Origin: Pandoraea thiooxydans
Lineage (GTDB): Bacteria > Pseudomonadota > Gammaproteobacteria > Burkholderiales > Burkholderiaceae
Length of the DNA stretch: 64,000 nt
NCBI RefSeq assembly: GCF_001931675.1
Contig: NZ_CP014839.1
Location: forward strand, 2,542,001 to 2,606,000
Direction: 5' to 3'
In this document: positions 18,143 through 25,988 of the stretch, piece by piece
How the letters are laid out: each line of letters opens with the position of its first letter
How positions within the stretch are numbered: the first letter of the stretch is position 1
Made by a program: the position numbers and the translations under genes
Notes under the pieces: generated by a model
Seen by the model: the letters and a program-made list of their open reading frames with translations, nothing else
Databases searched by the model: none
Told to the model about the DNA's origin: nothing

Positions 18143-18838
18143 TCAGATCGAGCGGTCTTCGAACAATTGGCGGGCGCCGCGTTGCGCGGCAATGTAGATC
18201 GCTTCACCGCGATTGCGGGCGCCGAGTCGGCGATACAGCGCGCTGATGTGGGTTTTGGCGGTGCCTTCCGAGATCAGCAGATGCTGGCAGATCTGTTTGA
18301 TCGAAAGGCCGCGCGAGAGCAGCACCAGGATTTCGTGCTGCCGGCGGGAAATCCCCAGCAGCGCCAGCTCGTCGCTGCCATAGCCATTGGCCGCCGCGCC
18401 GCGCCCGTCTCCGACCATGGCGGCGGCGGGATCGGACAACAGGTGCGAGACGACGTCGCGCGGAATGTAGTATTCGCCGCTCGAGACGATGTAGAGAGCG
18501 CCCAGGATCACGTGGCTCTCGGCCGGATAGGCCAGGCACCCGCCAGCACCCAGGCGCAGCCAATGCAGGATGTCGTCGAAGTGCGGCTCGGCGGTGGCCA
18601 CCAGGGTGGGGGCCAGCCTGAGTACACGGGCTTGCGTCGCGCTCGGCGCGCCGTGCTCATCGCGCAGCGCTTCGTCCTCGATAACCACGCACTGAGTAGA
18701 TTCGGAACTCGCCAGCCAGGCCACGGCGGCCGGACAGGAGGGTACGACGTGCAGCTCCGCGGACGCTTCGCGCGCCGCCAGAGCTTCACGCATGGCATCA
18801 GCGATCTGCTGATTCTCGCCAACAAATAAAACGCGCAT
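18143..18838 (-). CDS. LuxR-type regulator with a degenerate receiver (CsgD-like layout)
   Basis: A 231-residue protein. Residues 1-120 have the fold pattern of a response-regulator receiver, but the acidic pair after the first strand reads GEN, the phosphoacceptor region reads VVIEDE, and the conserved lysine is missing (CLAYPAES). Phosphorylation is therefore doubtful. A LuxR helix-turn-helix follows at about 160-225 ([17 protein letters not shown], then [17 protein letters not shown]). This layout resembles CsgD, the curli and biofilm regulator of enterobacteria, and the gene lies beside the amyloid locus. A link to that locus is inference. No partner histidine kinase is nearby. Confidence 0.82.
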   Translation of the reverse strand: MRVLFVGENQQIADAMREALAAREASAELHVVPSCPAAVAWLASSESTQCVVIEDEALRDEHGAPSATQARVLRLAPTLVATAEPHFDDILHWLRLGAGGCLAYPAESHVILGALYIVSSGEYYIPRDVVSHLLSDPAAAMVGDGRGAAANGYGSDELALLGISRRQHEILVLLSRGLSIKQICQHLLISEGTAKTHISALYRRLGARNRGEAIYIAAQRGARQLFEDRSI

Positions 18839-19137
18839 GGAATCCCCGGTTTTTGTTGTTCACCCCGCCGCTCGCGTCGCTTGAGCTCGACTTGTTATGC
18901 GCAACGGTGTTCAGTCAATCCAACGCCAGTCAACTCTAACAAGGAAGTCGCCAGAAAATCCTCAGCGGATTTACCCTAGTCAGTGCGCCAACCGCCCTAT
19001 TCAGGGGTCTTGCCGATGCGTCATCGCAACACCTGCAATATCGACACCGACCCCATTTATTTCCCTTTCCTTTGCCCGGGTTCGCCATACAATGAAACCT
19101 GTACCGGGTTCGGGGACCAACGGTTCAACCAATTCTC

Positions 19138-19548
19138 ATGACTTCCACATTCGCGCGCCTGACGCTCGGCACAGCTTTGCTTTGCGTGCTGGGCACAAGT
19201 GCCTGTCAGGCGCGGCAAGCGTTCGCCACCGCCGCGCTCGAGCGCGCTGGCGCCGAGCCGATCGACGACATCACGTTGGCCGCGGCCCGCGGGACACAAC
19301 TACACGCAAATACGATACTCCTGGCGCAAAACGTCGCCATGAGTTCGGTCAAGCTTTGGGACGAAATCCTGCCGCCCGTCCCGGCGCCGAAACCCCAGGA
19401 CCAGGCGGCTTCGCCGGCCAACTTCCAATCGACGTCGCTCACCGTTGCAAGCGGCAACAGCCTGCGCGTGTCGGTCGGCAGCCCTGCCGCGCCAATGCTC
19501 CTGCGGGTTAATTTTTCGTCCCGCCTGACGAACCTGCCGGCCCGCTGA
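19138..19548 (+). CDS. Secreted protein sharing the SVxLWDE motif with an amyloid-operon product
   Basis: A 136-residue protein with a signal peptide; a TSAC sequence at residues 20-23 may be a lipobox, though the flanking residues are not ideal. The middle holds AMSSVKLWDEILPPVPAPKP, which matches SVTLWDEMPRTNPTPLP near the C-terminus of the first gene product of the amyloid operon (25214-25666). Both proteins otherwise look low in complexity and unlike known families. The gene is convergent with that operon and stands alone. It may be an accessory or paralogous component of the same export system. The ATG has no strong ribosome binding site. Confidence 0.6.
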   Translation: MTSTFARLTLGTALLCVLGTSACQARQAFATAALERAGAEPIDDITLAAARGTQLHANTILLAQNVAMSSVKLWDEILPPVPAPKPQDQAASPANFQSTSLTVASGNSLRVSVGSPAAPMLLRVNFSSRLTNLPAR

Positions 19549-19597
19549 ATACCAGCCGCACGAAAGCGTTGCCCCCCGGCGCACAAGTGTGTGAACC

Positions 19598-19621
19598 TGG
19601 CCGCGAATAATGTCGCGGCCA
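19598..19621. terminator. Stem-loop between convergent genes
   Basis: TGGCCGCGA-N6-TCGCGGCCA forms a perfect 9-base stem between the end of the 136-residue gene and the end of the amyloid operon. No T-tract follows on either strand, so it may protect transcript ends or slow polymerase rather than act as a classical terminator. Confidence 0.45.
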
Positions 19622-19696
19622 GGCCACCCGCCGGCGCGGGACTGCGAGCCCGACCGGCGATAGCGTCGATGCCTCCGCGTGCTTCCATGCCCGACC

Positions 19697-21016
19697 TCAG
19701 AACGTGTATGGGAAGCGAATCCCGATCACGTAGTTCGGCGCATCCGGCGACATGCCCGCATCGAAGTAGCCGTTAAAGGTCCAGTGCTTGTTGATCACGT
19801 AATTCAAGCCGACATTGAGCGACGCGGCATTGCTGGAACTACCGGGCACCGTCACGTAGCTCTCACCCGGGGCCTGCGTCTTGGTGGCCTGGGAAATAGC
19901 CGCCGAATAGGACAGGCTGAGCGCGGTCCTGTCGTTGAGCGCCAGCGCGATGCCGGCCCCGACTTGCAGTACATCGCCCAGTTTGACCTTGGCCGGCGTG
20001 ACCACGCTCGGGATCGGCGAGATGTCGGAGAACGAGCGCGGCAAGTTATACGTATAGGCCAGGCTGCCGAACAGGATGACCGGGTCGTAGGTCCGCAACA
20101 CGGAAATGCCGGCGGTCAGCGCCCACACGCCGTTGCCGGTAGGCAGCGAGGTCGGGAAATTCAGGTTGTTGTTGTCCGCCGGCGAAGTGAACTTGATGCC
20201 GAACGGCGAGCTCCCGGTCGGTGCCGTGACCCGCAAGCTGCCAACGATGTCGGGCCAGGTCGCGGACTCCTTGACGAACTGGTAATAGACCGACGCGGTC
20301 ACATCGCCGATCGACCCGGCGTTCTTGGTTTGGTCGCTCAGCGCCGTGGCCGCCCCGCCCGCGCCGGCAGAGATGAAGTCACTGCTGCGGTACAGGTAGG
20401 GGACATCCAGCGACACGCTCAACCGGTCGGTGATGCCGTAGCGCGTGTTGACGTCGAACGTCCACACGCTCGCCTTGGTTTCGGACAGGTTGATGTTCCC
20501 CAGAAAGATCGCATCGAGGGCGAGAAACCCCGTCAGCGCCAGTTGCCGCCGATCGTAATAGCCGTAGCTCACGCCGGCATCGATGGTGAGCTTCTTGTCG
20601 AAAAGCGGCGCGTGCTGCTCCTGCACGACGGCGTTCTCGCTGGGCGAGCGATACGCGGCTGCCGTGTTCTTTTGCTGCTGCTGGGTCTGGCCTATTGCAG
20701 CGGCGCCGCCGTCCTGAGCGCTCGCGGCGTCCGACGCGCCGCCGGCATCGCCAGTGGCGGTGGCGCCGCTCGGCGTGTCGGCCTGCGCGGCATCCCAGGC
20801 CGTCACGCCGCGTCCTCTGCGGGACATTTCGAGCTGCGTGAGGCGCTTCTTCAAAGAAAGAATTTCCCGCTGCTGCTGGTTGATTTCACGCGAGAGTTGC
20901 GTGATCTGATCGTCCAGCGAGGGCGGCGCTTGCTCCTGCGCCTGGGCCGATAGCGCGAACAGCAACACCCCCCATGCGATTGCGTCAACGGGAAAAAAAC
21001 GGTTCCTGTTATTCAT
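19697..21016 (-). CDS. fapF: FapF-like outer-membrane amyloid exporter
   Basis: A 439-residue outer-membrane protein. A signal peptide ends at AQA about residue 26. A coiled coil follows at about 32-66 (QITQLSREINQQQREILSLK), then a Gly/Ala/Gln-rich linker to about 130, then a beta-barrel domain beginning KKLTIDAGVSYGYYDRR and ending in an aromatic residue (IRFPYTF), the usual signal for barrel insertion. Coiled coil, linker and 12-strand barrel is the layout of Pseudomonas FapF, which exports Fap amyloid subunits. It is the last gene of the operon, 85 bases after the FapE-like gene. The family also resembles general transporter-like barrels, but the neighbours favour FapF. Confidence 0.78.
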   Translation of the reverse strand: MNNRNRFFPVDAIAWGVLLFALSAQAQEQAPPSLDDQITQLSREINQQQREILSLKKRLTQLEMSRRGRGVTAWDAAQADTPSGATATGDAGGASDAASAQDGGAAAIGQTQQQQKNTAAAYRSPSENAVVQEQHAPLFDKKLTIDAGVSYGYYDRRQLALTGFLALDAIFLGNINLSETKASVWTFDVNTRYGITDRLSVSLDVPYLYRSSDFISAGAGGAATALSDQTKNAGSIGDVTASVYYQFVKESATWPDIVGSLRVTAPTGSSPFGIKFTSPADNNNLNFPTSLPTGNGVWALTAGISVLRTYDPVILFGSLAYTYNLPRSFSDISPIPSVVTPAKVKLGDVLQVGAGIALALNDRTALSLSYSAAISQATKTQAPGESYVTVPGSSSNAASLNVGLNYVINKHWTFNGYFDAGMSPDAPNYVIGIRFPYTF

Positions 21017-21101
21017 AATATCCCCCGGTCAAAGTGGCGATTGCAGAAGATCATTCCGGAATCGCCATGAAAATCAATTACATCTTCTTCGGTATCCTTA
21101 T

Positions 21102-21848
21102 TTATCTTCGCAAGCCGAGCGTATTGGCCAGCGCCTGGTTGACCCCGACTTGCCGCAAGGCATTCATCGTCACGGGATTGGTTCTCAGGTGCAGCAACAT
21201 GCTGTTGAGCACCTGCTGGTTGTTACCTGCGACCTGGATGACCTGCATGATGCGGTTCATCGGACTGCCCCCGCCCGACGTGATGGTCTGCACGACCGAG
21301 CCGAACGGCGATTGCAGCGAAACGTTCACGCCTGATTGGCCCACCGCCACGTGTGCGTTCATCCCGTCGAGCGAGGTGCTGCTGGCACCGCCCGAAGGCA
21401 GCCCCAGGCCGCCCTGGGTCGGCGAGAAATCGATCACGGTCTGGTTTTGCACGGCGTTCCCATTGCCGGCGACTTGGGTAACCTGACCTACCCCATTGAC
21501 TTGAATTAGGTTGCCCCCGTGCACGGATGCAAGACCAGGGCCGTAGTTGGTGCTGTTGTTGCCGGGCAAGATGCCGGTCTGGCTGCCCGTGTTGACCGTA
21601 TATCCATTGCTGCCTTGTTGCACATTGACCGAGCCGGCGGCGTAGAGACTGGCGCCGGACGGTGTTTGCCATTGCGAAATCAGATCGAGTTGAAAACCCG
21701 AAATCATGTTTTGATCCATGTATTTGCCAGTGGCGTGAGCCAACACCTCATCGCTCACCGGCTGCCAGGACATCGGCACCTCATGCGCCAATGCCGGTAT
21801 TGCGCCCATGCACAGCGGCAGGGCCAGCAATCGTGCATAGTGGTTCAT
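21102..21848 (-). CDS. FapE-like secreted protein with amyloid-type repeats
   Basis: A 248-residue protein with a signal peptide ending near AHA (residue 22). Next comes MSWQPVSDEVLAHATGKY, like the SDEELSxVTG start of FapE-type proteins. Two segments resemble the repeats of the FapB- and FapC-like subunits: VNGVGQVTQVAGNGNAVQNQ (about 117-136) and IMQVIQVAGNNQQVLNSML near residue 205. In Pseudomonas, FapE is secreted with the fibre as a minor part. Position between the FapD-like and FapF-like genes is the same as in the Fap operon. The assignment rests on these features and order, not on strong identity. Confidence 0.68.
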   Translation of the reverse strand: MNHYARLLALPLCMGAIPALAHEVPMSWQPVSDEVLAHATGKYMDQNMISGFQLDLISQWQTPSGASLYAAGSVNVQQGSNGYTVNTGSQTGILPGNNSTNYGPGLASVHGGNLIQVNGVGQVTQVAGNGNAVQNQTVIDFSPTQGGLGLPSGGASSTSLDGMNAHVAVGQSGVNVSLQSPFGSVVQTITSGGGSPMNRIMQVIQVAGNNQQVLNSMLLHLRTNPVTMNALRQVGVNQALANTLGLRR

Positions 21849-21856
21849 GACCTTTC

Positions 21857-22561
21857 TCAGAACAAATTCGATTTGATGAGCCCGAAGTCGACCTCGGGGG
21901 TCGGCCGCGCGCTCGTCGCCAATGCGCCGGCGCGTTGGCGCAAGGCGAGTGAATAGTTACCCTGCAATAACGGGGAATCCTCCAAAAATGGCTTGCCGAC
22001 CACGGCCAGGATGAGTCCATCCCATTGCCTGGCGAAATCGGCTTCCTCGACAACGCGATTGCCCAGCGCCGGATCGGCCAGAAAAATGCGGCCGTCCCGG
22101 GCACCCTTGATCAGTACGAAATGTTGATAGCCGTTGATGTCCATCAACGCGATGACTGGAATGCGCAAGTCGTAGAGCGCATGGACGTTGACGCGAAAGC
22201 CGCGGCCTTGAAAACCCAGCGTTTCGACGAATTTCTTCATGTCCAGCATCGAAAATCCGCTCTTGATGACCACGGCGGGTGTCGAATACACCATCATCCG
22301 TTTGATCATTTCGGCTTCCGGGATGTTGATGCCGTAGCCGTATTTGAGCAGCGTGGACAGCGCGGCGGAGCCGCAGCTGAAGTCATACTCCTGCCTGACA
22401 ATGTCCCGATACCGCATGTCCTTTATCGAGCGCATTGTCTTGAATGCGGGGATACCGGCGACCGACTCCAGATCGACCTGCGATTGCGCACTGGCGCCGA
22501 GCGCCAGGCAGGCAAGCACGATCGTCGAACCGAATCTCAGCCACCGGGTGTAATGCATCAT
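21857..22561 (-). CDS. fapD: FapD-like C39 cysteine peptidase
   Basis: A 234-residue exported protein with a C39 peptidase domain. A signal peptide ends about residue 25 (LGASA). The active site is complete: Q57 of the oxyanion hole, C63 (YDFSCGSAALSTLLKYG), H147 (GYQHFVLI) and D163 (FLADPALG). C39 domains usually cut double-glycine leaders, but stand-alone periplasmic copies like this are typical of Fap loci, where FapD is needed for normal fibre production. The start is one of two adjacent ATGs at 22559-22561 and 22556-22558; a longer in-frame opening has no signal peptide at its start. It follows the FapC-like gene after 65 bases. Confidence 0.82.
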   Translation of the reverse strand: MMHYTRWLRFGSTIVLACLALGASAQSQVDLESVAGIPAFKTMRSIKDMRYRDIVRQEYDFSCGSAALSTLLKYGYGINIPEAEMIKRMMVYSTPAVVIKSGFSMLDMKKFVETLGFQGRGFRVNVHALYDLRIPVIALMDINGYQHFVLIKGARDGRIFLADPALGNRVVEEADFARQWDGLILAVVGKPFLEDSPLLQGNYSLALRQRAGALATSARPTPEVDFGLIKSNLF

Positions 22562-22626
22562 GGCCTCTCGATAGAGACGGCCGGCCCGAGACGTCCGGGC
22601 CAGCCTTGGCACTGCTGCGCGAAGCG

Positions 22627-24033
22627 TTACTTCATGACACTGACCGACGAAATGGCCAGGCTGTTGTTTTGCACGTTGCCGATGCCGGCGGCGATATTGA
22701 CGCCGACATTGCCGGTCGCACCCGCCAGAGCGCCGCTACCCAGGTAGGCGGTCGGCACATAGGCGCCGGAAGCGTACATCGAGGCCTTCTGGTCGGTTTG
22801 TGCGGTGGCCGTGACGGCGCCGCCGGTGTCTGCACCAGCCTTGGTGGTGGTGACCGAAGCAGCCAGGTTATTGGCCTGCACGTTACCGATACCCGAGGCG
22901 ATGTTGACGCCGATGTTGCCCGAGGCGCCAGCCAGCGTACCGTCACCCACGCTTGCATTCACGTACATGTTGTGAATGCTGCCACTGCCATCCGACGACT
23001 GCGTGCTGAAGGTTTGCGCCGAGCCGTAGACCGGGCCCGAGTTCATCGCCGACAGAGCCGCGTTGTTGGCTTGCGCATTGTCCACACCGGCGGCTTCGTT
23101 CAGGCCGACGTTACCCGAGGCGCCAGCCAGCGCACCGTTGCCGGTACCCGCACCCATGGTCGGCATGACGTACGTGGTGGTGTGAATGATCGTCGTGCCG
23201 GACACGGAAACGTTGTTGGCAACGTAGTCGTTGGAGAATCCCCAGATGGCGCCGGCTGCGATCGATGCCGATTCGACGTCGGAGTAACCGTGGTTGTCGG
23301 TCGCGTGGAAGCCAGCGTCAAAGCTGCTTTGCGTATTCTTGTAGCCACTCGCCTGGAAGCCGCCAGACGATTGATGCTGTTGGCCATACGCATAGCCGCC
23401 CCAGATCGAACCCGATCCGCCCGAGGCGTGGTAGCTGCCGCCGTAGCCGTAGCCGCCGCCACCGCCGGGCGTCCAGAAATGTCCGCCCGCACCACCGTGA
23501 GCACCGAATTGATAGCTGCTTTGCTGATACCCGCCGCCGGCAACGAAGCCGCCCGAGCCGCTGGACTGTTGTCCGGCCGAATACTGGCCACCAACCTGAG
23601 CTCCCTGGCTGGTGTTCAGGTGGCCGCTGGCAGTCTTGTTGACCCAGCTGGTATCGTTGTCGTAACGGGTGGTCGTCACACCGCCCACTAGGTACGCGCT
23701 GCCGGTGTCTGACACCGAGTTGTTGGTGTAATTGGTGTTGATCCGGGTGGTCGAGTCGGTGAAGTTGCCGAGCCACTTGGACGGCGCGCTGATGGAAATT
23801 TCGCTCGCCCAGACGTGCTGGTCGTTTTGCACGACAGCGTTCGCCGTGTTATCCGCGAATACGCAACCCCTGATGCCGACCAGGCCGAAAATTGCGACGT
23901 TGTTCAGCACATTGGTTGCGTTGCCGATCTCCGAGAAGCTGAGCTGGTCGTGGTCGTTGCCACCGTGCGGGTAGGCCATCGCCGACCCAGTCGCCAACAG
24001 CATCGCCGCCACCGCAATTGCTTTGTATTTCAT
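22627..24033 (-). CDS. FapC-like major amyloid subunit, Gly-rich with three repeats
   Basis: A 468-residue exported protein. The signal peptide ends at AMA (residue 20). Residues 146-230 are very rich in Gly, Ser, Gln and Tyr. Three Fap-type repeats lie at about 299-327, 364-392 and 434-462, each with the pattern LAGAxGNxGxNxAxGxxNxQ followed by NN or N and a short hydrophobic end. In Fap subunits such repeats form the cross-beta core. The C-terminus stops five residues after the last repeat. One cysteine (C57) is present, not the CxxC of Pseudomonas FapC. The FapB-like gene ends 30 bases upstream. The Gly/Tyr-rich insert is unlike the Ala/Gln-rich linkers I know from Pseudomonas. Confidence 0.78.
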   Translation of the reverse strand: MKYKAIAVAAMLLATGSAMAYPHGGNDHDQLSFSEIGNATNVLNNVAIFGLVGIRGCVFADNTANAVVQNDQHVWASEISISAPSKWLGNFTDSTTRINTNYTNNSVSDTGSAYLVGGVTTTRYDNDTSWVNKTASGHLNTSQGAQVGGQYSAGQQSSGSGGFVAGGGYQQSSYQFGAHGGAGGHFWTPGGGGGYGYGGSYHASGGSGSIWGGYAYGQQHQSSGGFQASGYKNTQSSFDAGFHATDNHGYSDVESASIAAGAIWGFSNDYVANNVSVSGTTIIHTTTYVMPTMGAGTGNGALAGASGNVGLNEAAGVDNAQANNAALSAMNSGPVYGSAQTFSTQSSDGSGSIHNMYVNASVGDGTLAGASGNIGVNIASGIGNVQANNLAASVTTTKAGADTGGAVTATAQTDQKASMYASGAYVPTAYLGSGALAGATGNVGVNIAAGIGNVQNNSLAISSVSVMK

Positions 24034-24063
24034 GACAATCTCCTTGACGCGAGAGTAGTGAGT

Positions 24064-24705
24064 TTAAAAAGATGTGCCCGCCGGGGGACGGAGCACAAAA
24101 ACGTTTGAGGCCACGTTGCCTACACCGGCCGACTGGTTGACCTGCACGATTCCGGCGGCATTACGAAAGGCTTCCGGGGAAATCGAAGCCTCGCGGTATT
24201 GCTCGGAAATGCCCGGGTGTCCAGTCCAGCCACCTCTAGAGATCGCACCGGACAGTGCCGTGTCCGATGCGATCTCCACTCCAGACACCGCGCCGCCGAC
24301 GATGACGGCGGCGTTGTGTTGAAGGTTGCCGCTGCCGCTGGATTGATTGACTTGCGTCAACCCGGCGACACCGGAAAATGCCGTGCCATCGATGCTGCTT
24401 TTGGCCGCGCCAGCCAGTGCCCGGCCGAGCGAGATTTGCTGCGAGCCGAGCACGCCGACGCCGAGCGCGGCGGCGCCCTGCACGATCACGGCCTGGTTGC
24501 TTTGCGCGTTATTGGCGCCGGCCGTCTGATTGACCGCGATATTGCCGCTGGCGCCTTTGGCCACGCCGCTATCGATAGTCGACGTGGCAATCACGGCGGG
24601 CGCGGAGGTGCCGGCGCCCTGCCCCGGATCGGCCGCAGCCGGCAACGCATATGCGCCGGCGCAGATCAGTACCATGGCCAGCCTGGCGAGATGGGTGCGT
24701 TTCAT
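24064..24705 (-). CDS. FapB-like minor amyloid subunit with three repeats
   Basis: A 213-residue exported protein with a signal peptide ending PAAA about residue 25. Three repeats are visible: SGNIAVNQTAGANNAQSNQA, LTQVNQSSGSGNLQHNAAVI and IVQVNQSAGVGNVASNVFVL. They share VNQxxGxxN with the repeats of the larger subunit but differ in sequence. Two subunits, a small one first and a large one next, match FapB (nucleator) and FapC in order. The ATG overlaps the stop of the preceding gene as ATGA. The frame is open far upstream, but only across the preceding gene. The nucleator role is inferred from gene order. Confidence 0.72.
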   Translation of the reverse strand: MKRTHLARLAMVLICAGAYALPAAADPGQGAGTSAPAVIATSTIDSGVAKGASGNIAVNQTAGANNAQSNQAVIVQGAAALGVGVLGSQQISLGRALAGAAKSSIDGTAFSGVAGLTQVNQSSGSGNLQHNAAVIVGGAVSGVEIASDTALSGAISRGGWTGHPGISEQYREASISPEAFRNAAGIVQVNQSAGVGNVASNVFVLRPPAGTSF

Positions 24706-25208
24706 TTGGGTGCCCCCACCGCGCCCATCGACGACAGCGGCGCCAACGCTTGATTGATCGCGCTGGGGATCGACGTGCCCAGGCCGCTGGTCGCGCCGAC
24801 GATGGCACCGCCAAAGCCGCCGGTGGCACCGGATATCCCATTGCCGCCGGAAGTCGCATTGCCGCCGACCAGTCCCGCTGTGAGCGGCTGCATCGCATTG
24901 ACGATGCTCGAGCCGATCAGGCCCATCGAGCCATGGGTCGACAATTCCGCGTCGGTCGCGGCGCTGATGGAGCCGATCGCCTCGTCGAACGGTTGCTTCG
25001 GAAACGTTGCAACGCTCGAATCGATCGGATAGTTGTCGTGCGGCAGACCGCGGTAGGCGATGCGTGGCCCGACCTGCCGCTCGATCACCAGCTCGCCCGG
25101 GGCGGCCGGTTCGGCCAATGCAGCGGTGCTGACGATTTCGCTCGCGCCGAACAGGCACAGCGCCATCGCTGGAGCCGCTCGCCGTGTCACGCGCAATAGG
25201 TGGTTCAT
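24702..25208 (-). CDS. Exported Gly/Ala-rich protein of unknown function, amyloid operon
   Basis: A 168-residue protein with a long signal peptide ending ALA about residue 32. Residues 33-85 are polar with several prolines (ERQVGPRIAYRGLPHDNYPI). The C-terminal half is Gly/Ala/Ser-rich (GLVGGNATSGGNGISGATGG). I recognise no family. The ATG at 25206-25208 has an AGGTGAG ribosome binding site at good spacing; a GTG at 25217 overlapping the previous stop as GTGA is the alternative. Its place ahead of the FapB-like gene suggests it may take the place of FapA, a proposed periplasmic chaperone, but there is no sequence support for that role. Confidence 0.6.
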   Translation of the reverse strand: MNHLLRVTRRAAPAMALCLFGASEIVSTAALAEPAAPGELVIERQVGPRIAYRGLPHDNYPIDSSVATFPKQPFDEAIGSISAATDAELSTHGSMGLIGSSIVNAMQPLTAGLVGGNATSGGNGISGATGGFGGAIVGATSGLGTSIPSAINQALAPLSSMGAVGAPK

Positions 25209-25213
25209 GGCGC

Positions 25214-25666
25214 TCACCTGGAGTAACTCACGGTGTTGACCTGGGCGTTACCGCTCGACAATTGCTGCGGTAACGGGGTCGGATTGGTGCGTGGCATTTC
25301 GTCCCACAGGGTCACCGAGTTGGCGCCGAGCATGCGCGGCGTCGCGGCGACCATGACCGGCACGGCAACGCGTCCGCGCGCCCTGCCGAGCTGGCCGTCG
25401 TCGAGCGCCGTGGCGCCGGCCGGCATGCGCACGAAGCCAGCATCCTCGGCCGGCATTTGCGTGCCGAGCATCGCCAGTGCCACCGGGCTGCGCGTCACCA
25501 CGAAATCGACCGGAAATGCAGCTGCCTGGATTGGCGAGTCGTTCATCGCCAACGTGAATTCCTGAGCACACGCAGGCAACGCGACCAAGGCACCGCCGAT
25601 GGCGATCAAGAGCGCTCCGACCGCGCGTCGCGGACTGAACGATTTGCCGAGTGTGGTGTGTCGCAT
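25214..25666 (-). CDS. Exported protein, first gene of the amyloid operon
   Basis: A 150-residue protein with a signal peptide ending ACA about residue 34. Near the C-terminus it carries NSVTLWDEMPRTNPTPLP, shared with the separate 136-residue secreted protein at 19138-19548; the two are otherwise dissimilar. I recognise no family. The ATG has the strongest ribosome binding site of the operon (AAGGAGGA) and sits about 30 bases after a sigma-54 promoter, so it is clearly the first gene. It could be an accessory factor, chaperone or inhibitor of the amyloid subunits; none of these can be read directly. Confidence 0.65.
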   Translation of the reverse strand: MRHTTLGKSFSPRRAVGALLIAIGGALVALPACAQEFTLAMNDSPIQAAAFPVDFVVTRSPVALAMLGTQMPAEDAGFVRMPAGATALDDGQLGRARGRVAVPVMVAATPRMLGANSVTLWDEMPRTNPTPLPQQLSSGNAQVNTVSYSR

Positions 25667-25695
25667 AGCCGGTTCCTCCTTGCGCAGAACTACTA

Positions 25696-25711
25696 AGCGA
25701 CATCCGTGCCA
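25696..25711 (-). promoter_or_regulatory. Sigma-54 (-24/-12) promoter of the amyloid operon
   Basis: Read on the minus strand the site is TGGCACGGATGTCGCT. The -24 half TGGCACG is a perfect match, and the -12 half TCGC differs from TTGC by one base. The GG and GC doublets have the required 10 bases between them. Transcription would begin near 25685, leaving about 19 bases of leader that contain the ribosome binding site. The next gene upstream encodes a sigma-54 activator. Confidence 0.8.
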
Positions 25712-25783
25712 TGCGCGTTAAACGTTTGAAAACAAAAGAAAGCGCCAGAGGCGATCGGTAGCAACGACCGCACATTGTCAAAA

Positions 25784-25794
25784 AATGTTTCAGC
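25784..25794. promoter_or_regulatory. Candidate activator half-site, copy 1
   Basis: AATGTTTCAGC, repeated exactly at 25997-26007. It lies about 80 bases upstream of the sigma-54 promoter, within the usual range for activator binding. The binding protein would be the VpsR-type regulator; this is inference. Confidence 0.35.
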
Positions 25795-25988
25795 GCTGAT
25801 ACGGCAGCCCGATGAATCGCCGGATCGGTGTCGCGGCGCCGGTCGGTTTCGTTGCGGGAGATGTTCGGCAGCGTTTTTGCCGGCGTGCGATGAGCAGCGC
25901 GGCGCGTATTCGCGGCGCGTCCGGGCGATCGTCCGGAAGGGTGATGCGATGCCCTGGAAAATGCCTCGGGTCGCTATTAAAGGGGGCC

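Noticed and set aside
24064-25158. A single 364-codon open frame covering two genes of the amyloid operon
   Set aside because: Its first part runs in the wrong frame across the 168-residue gene and lacks a signal peptide. A signal peptide and an ATGA overlap mark the true start at 24705.
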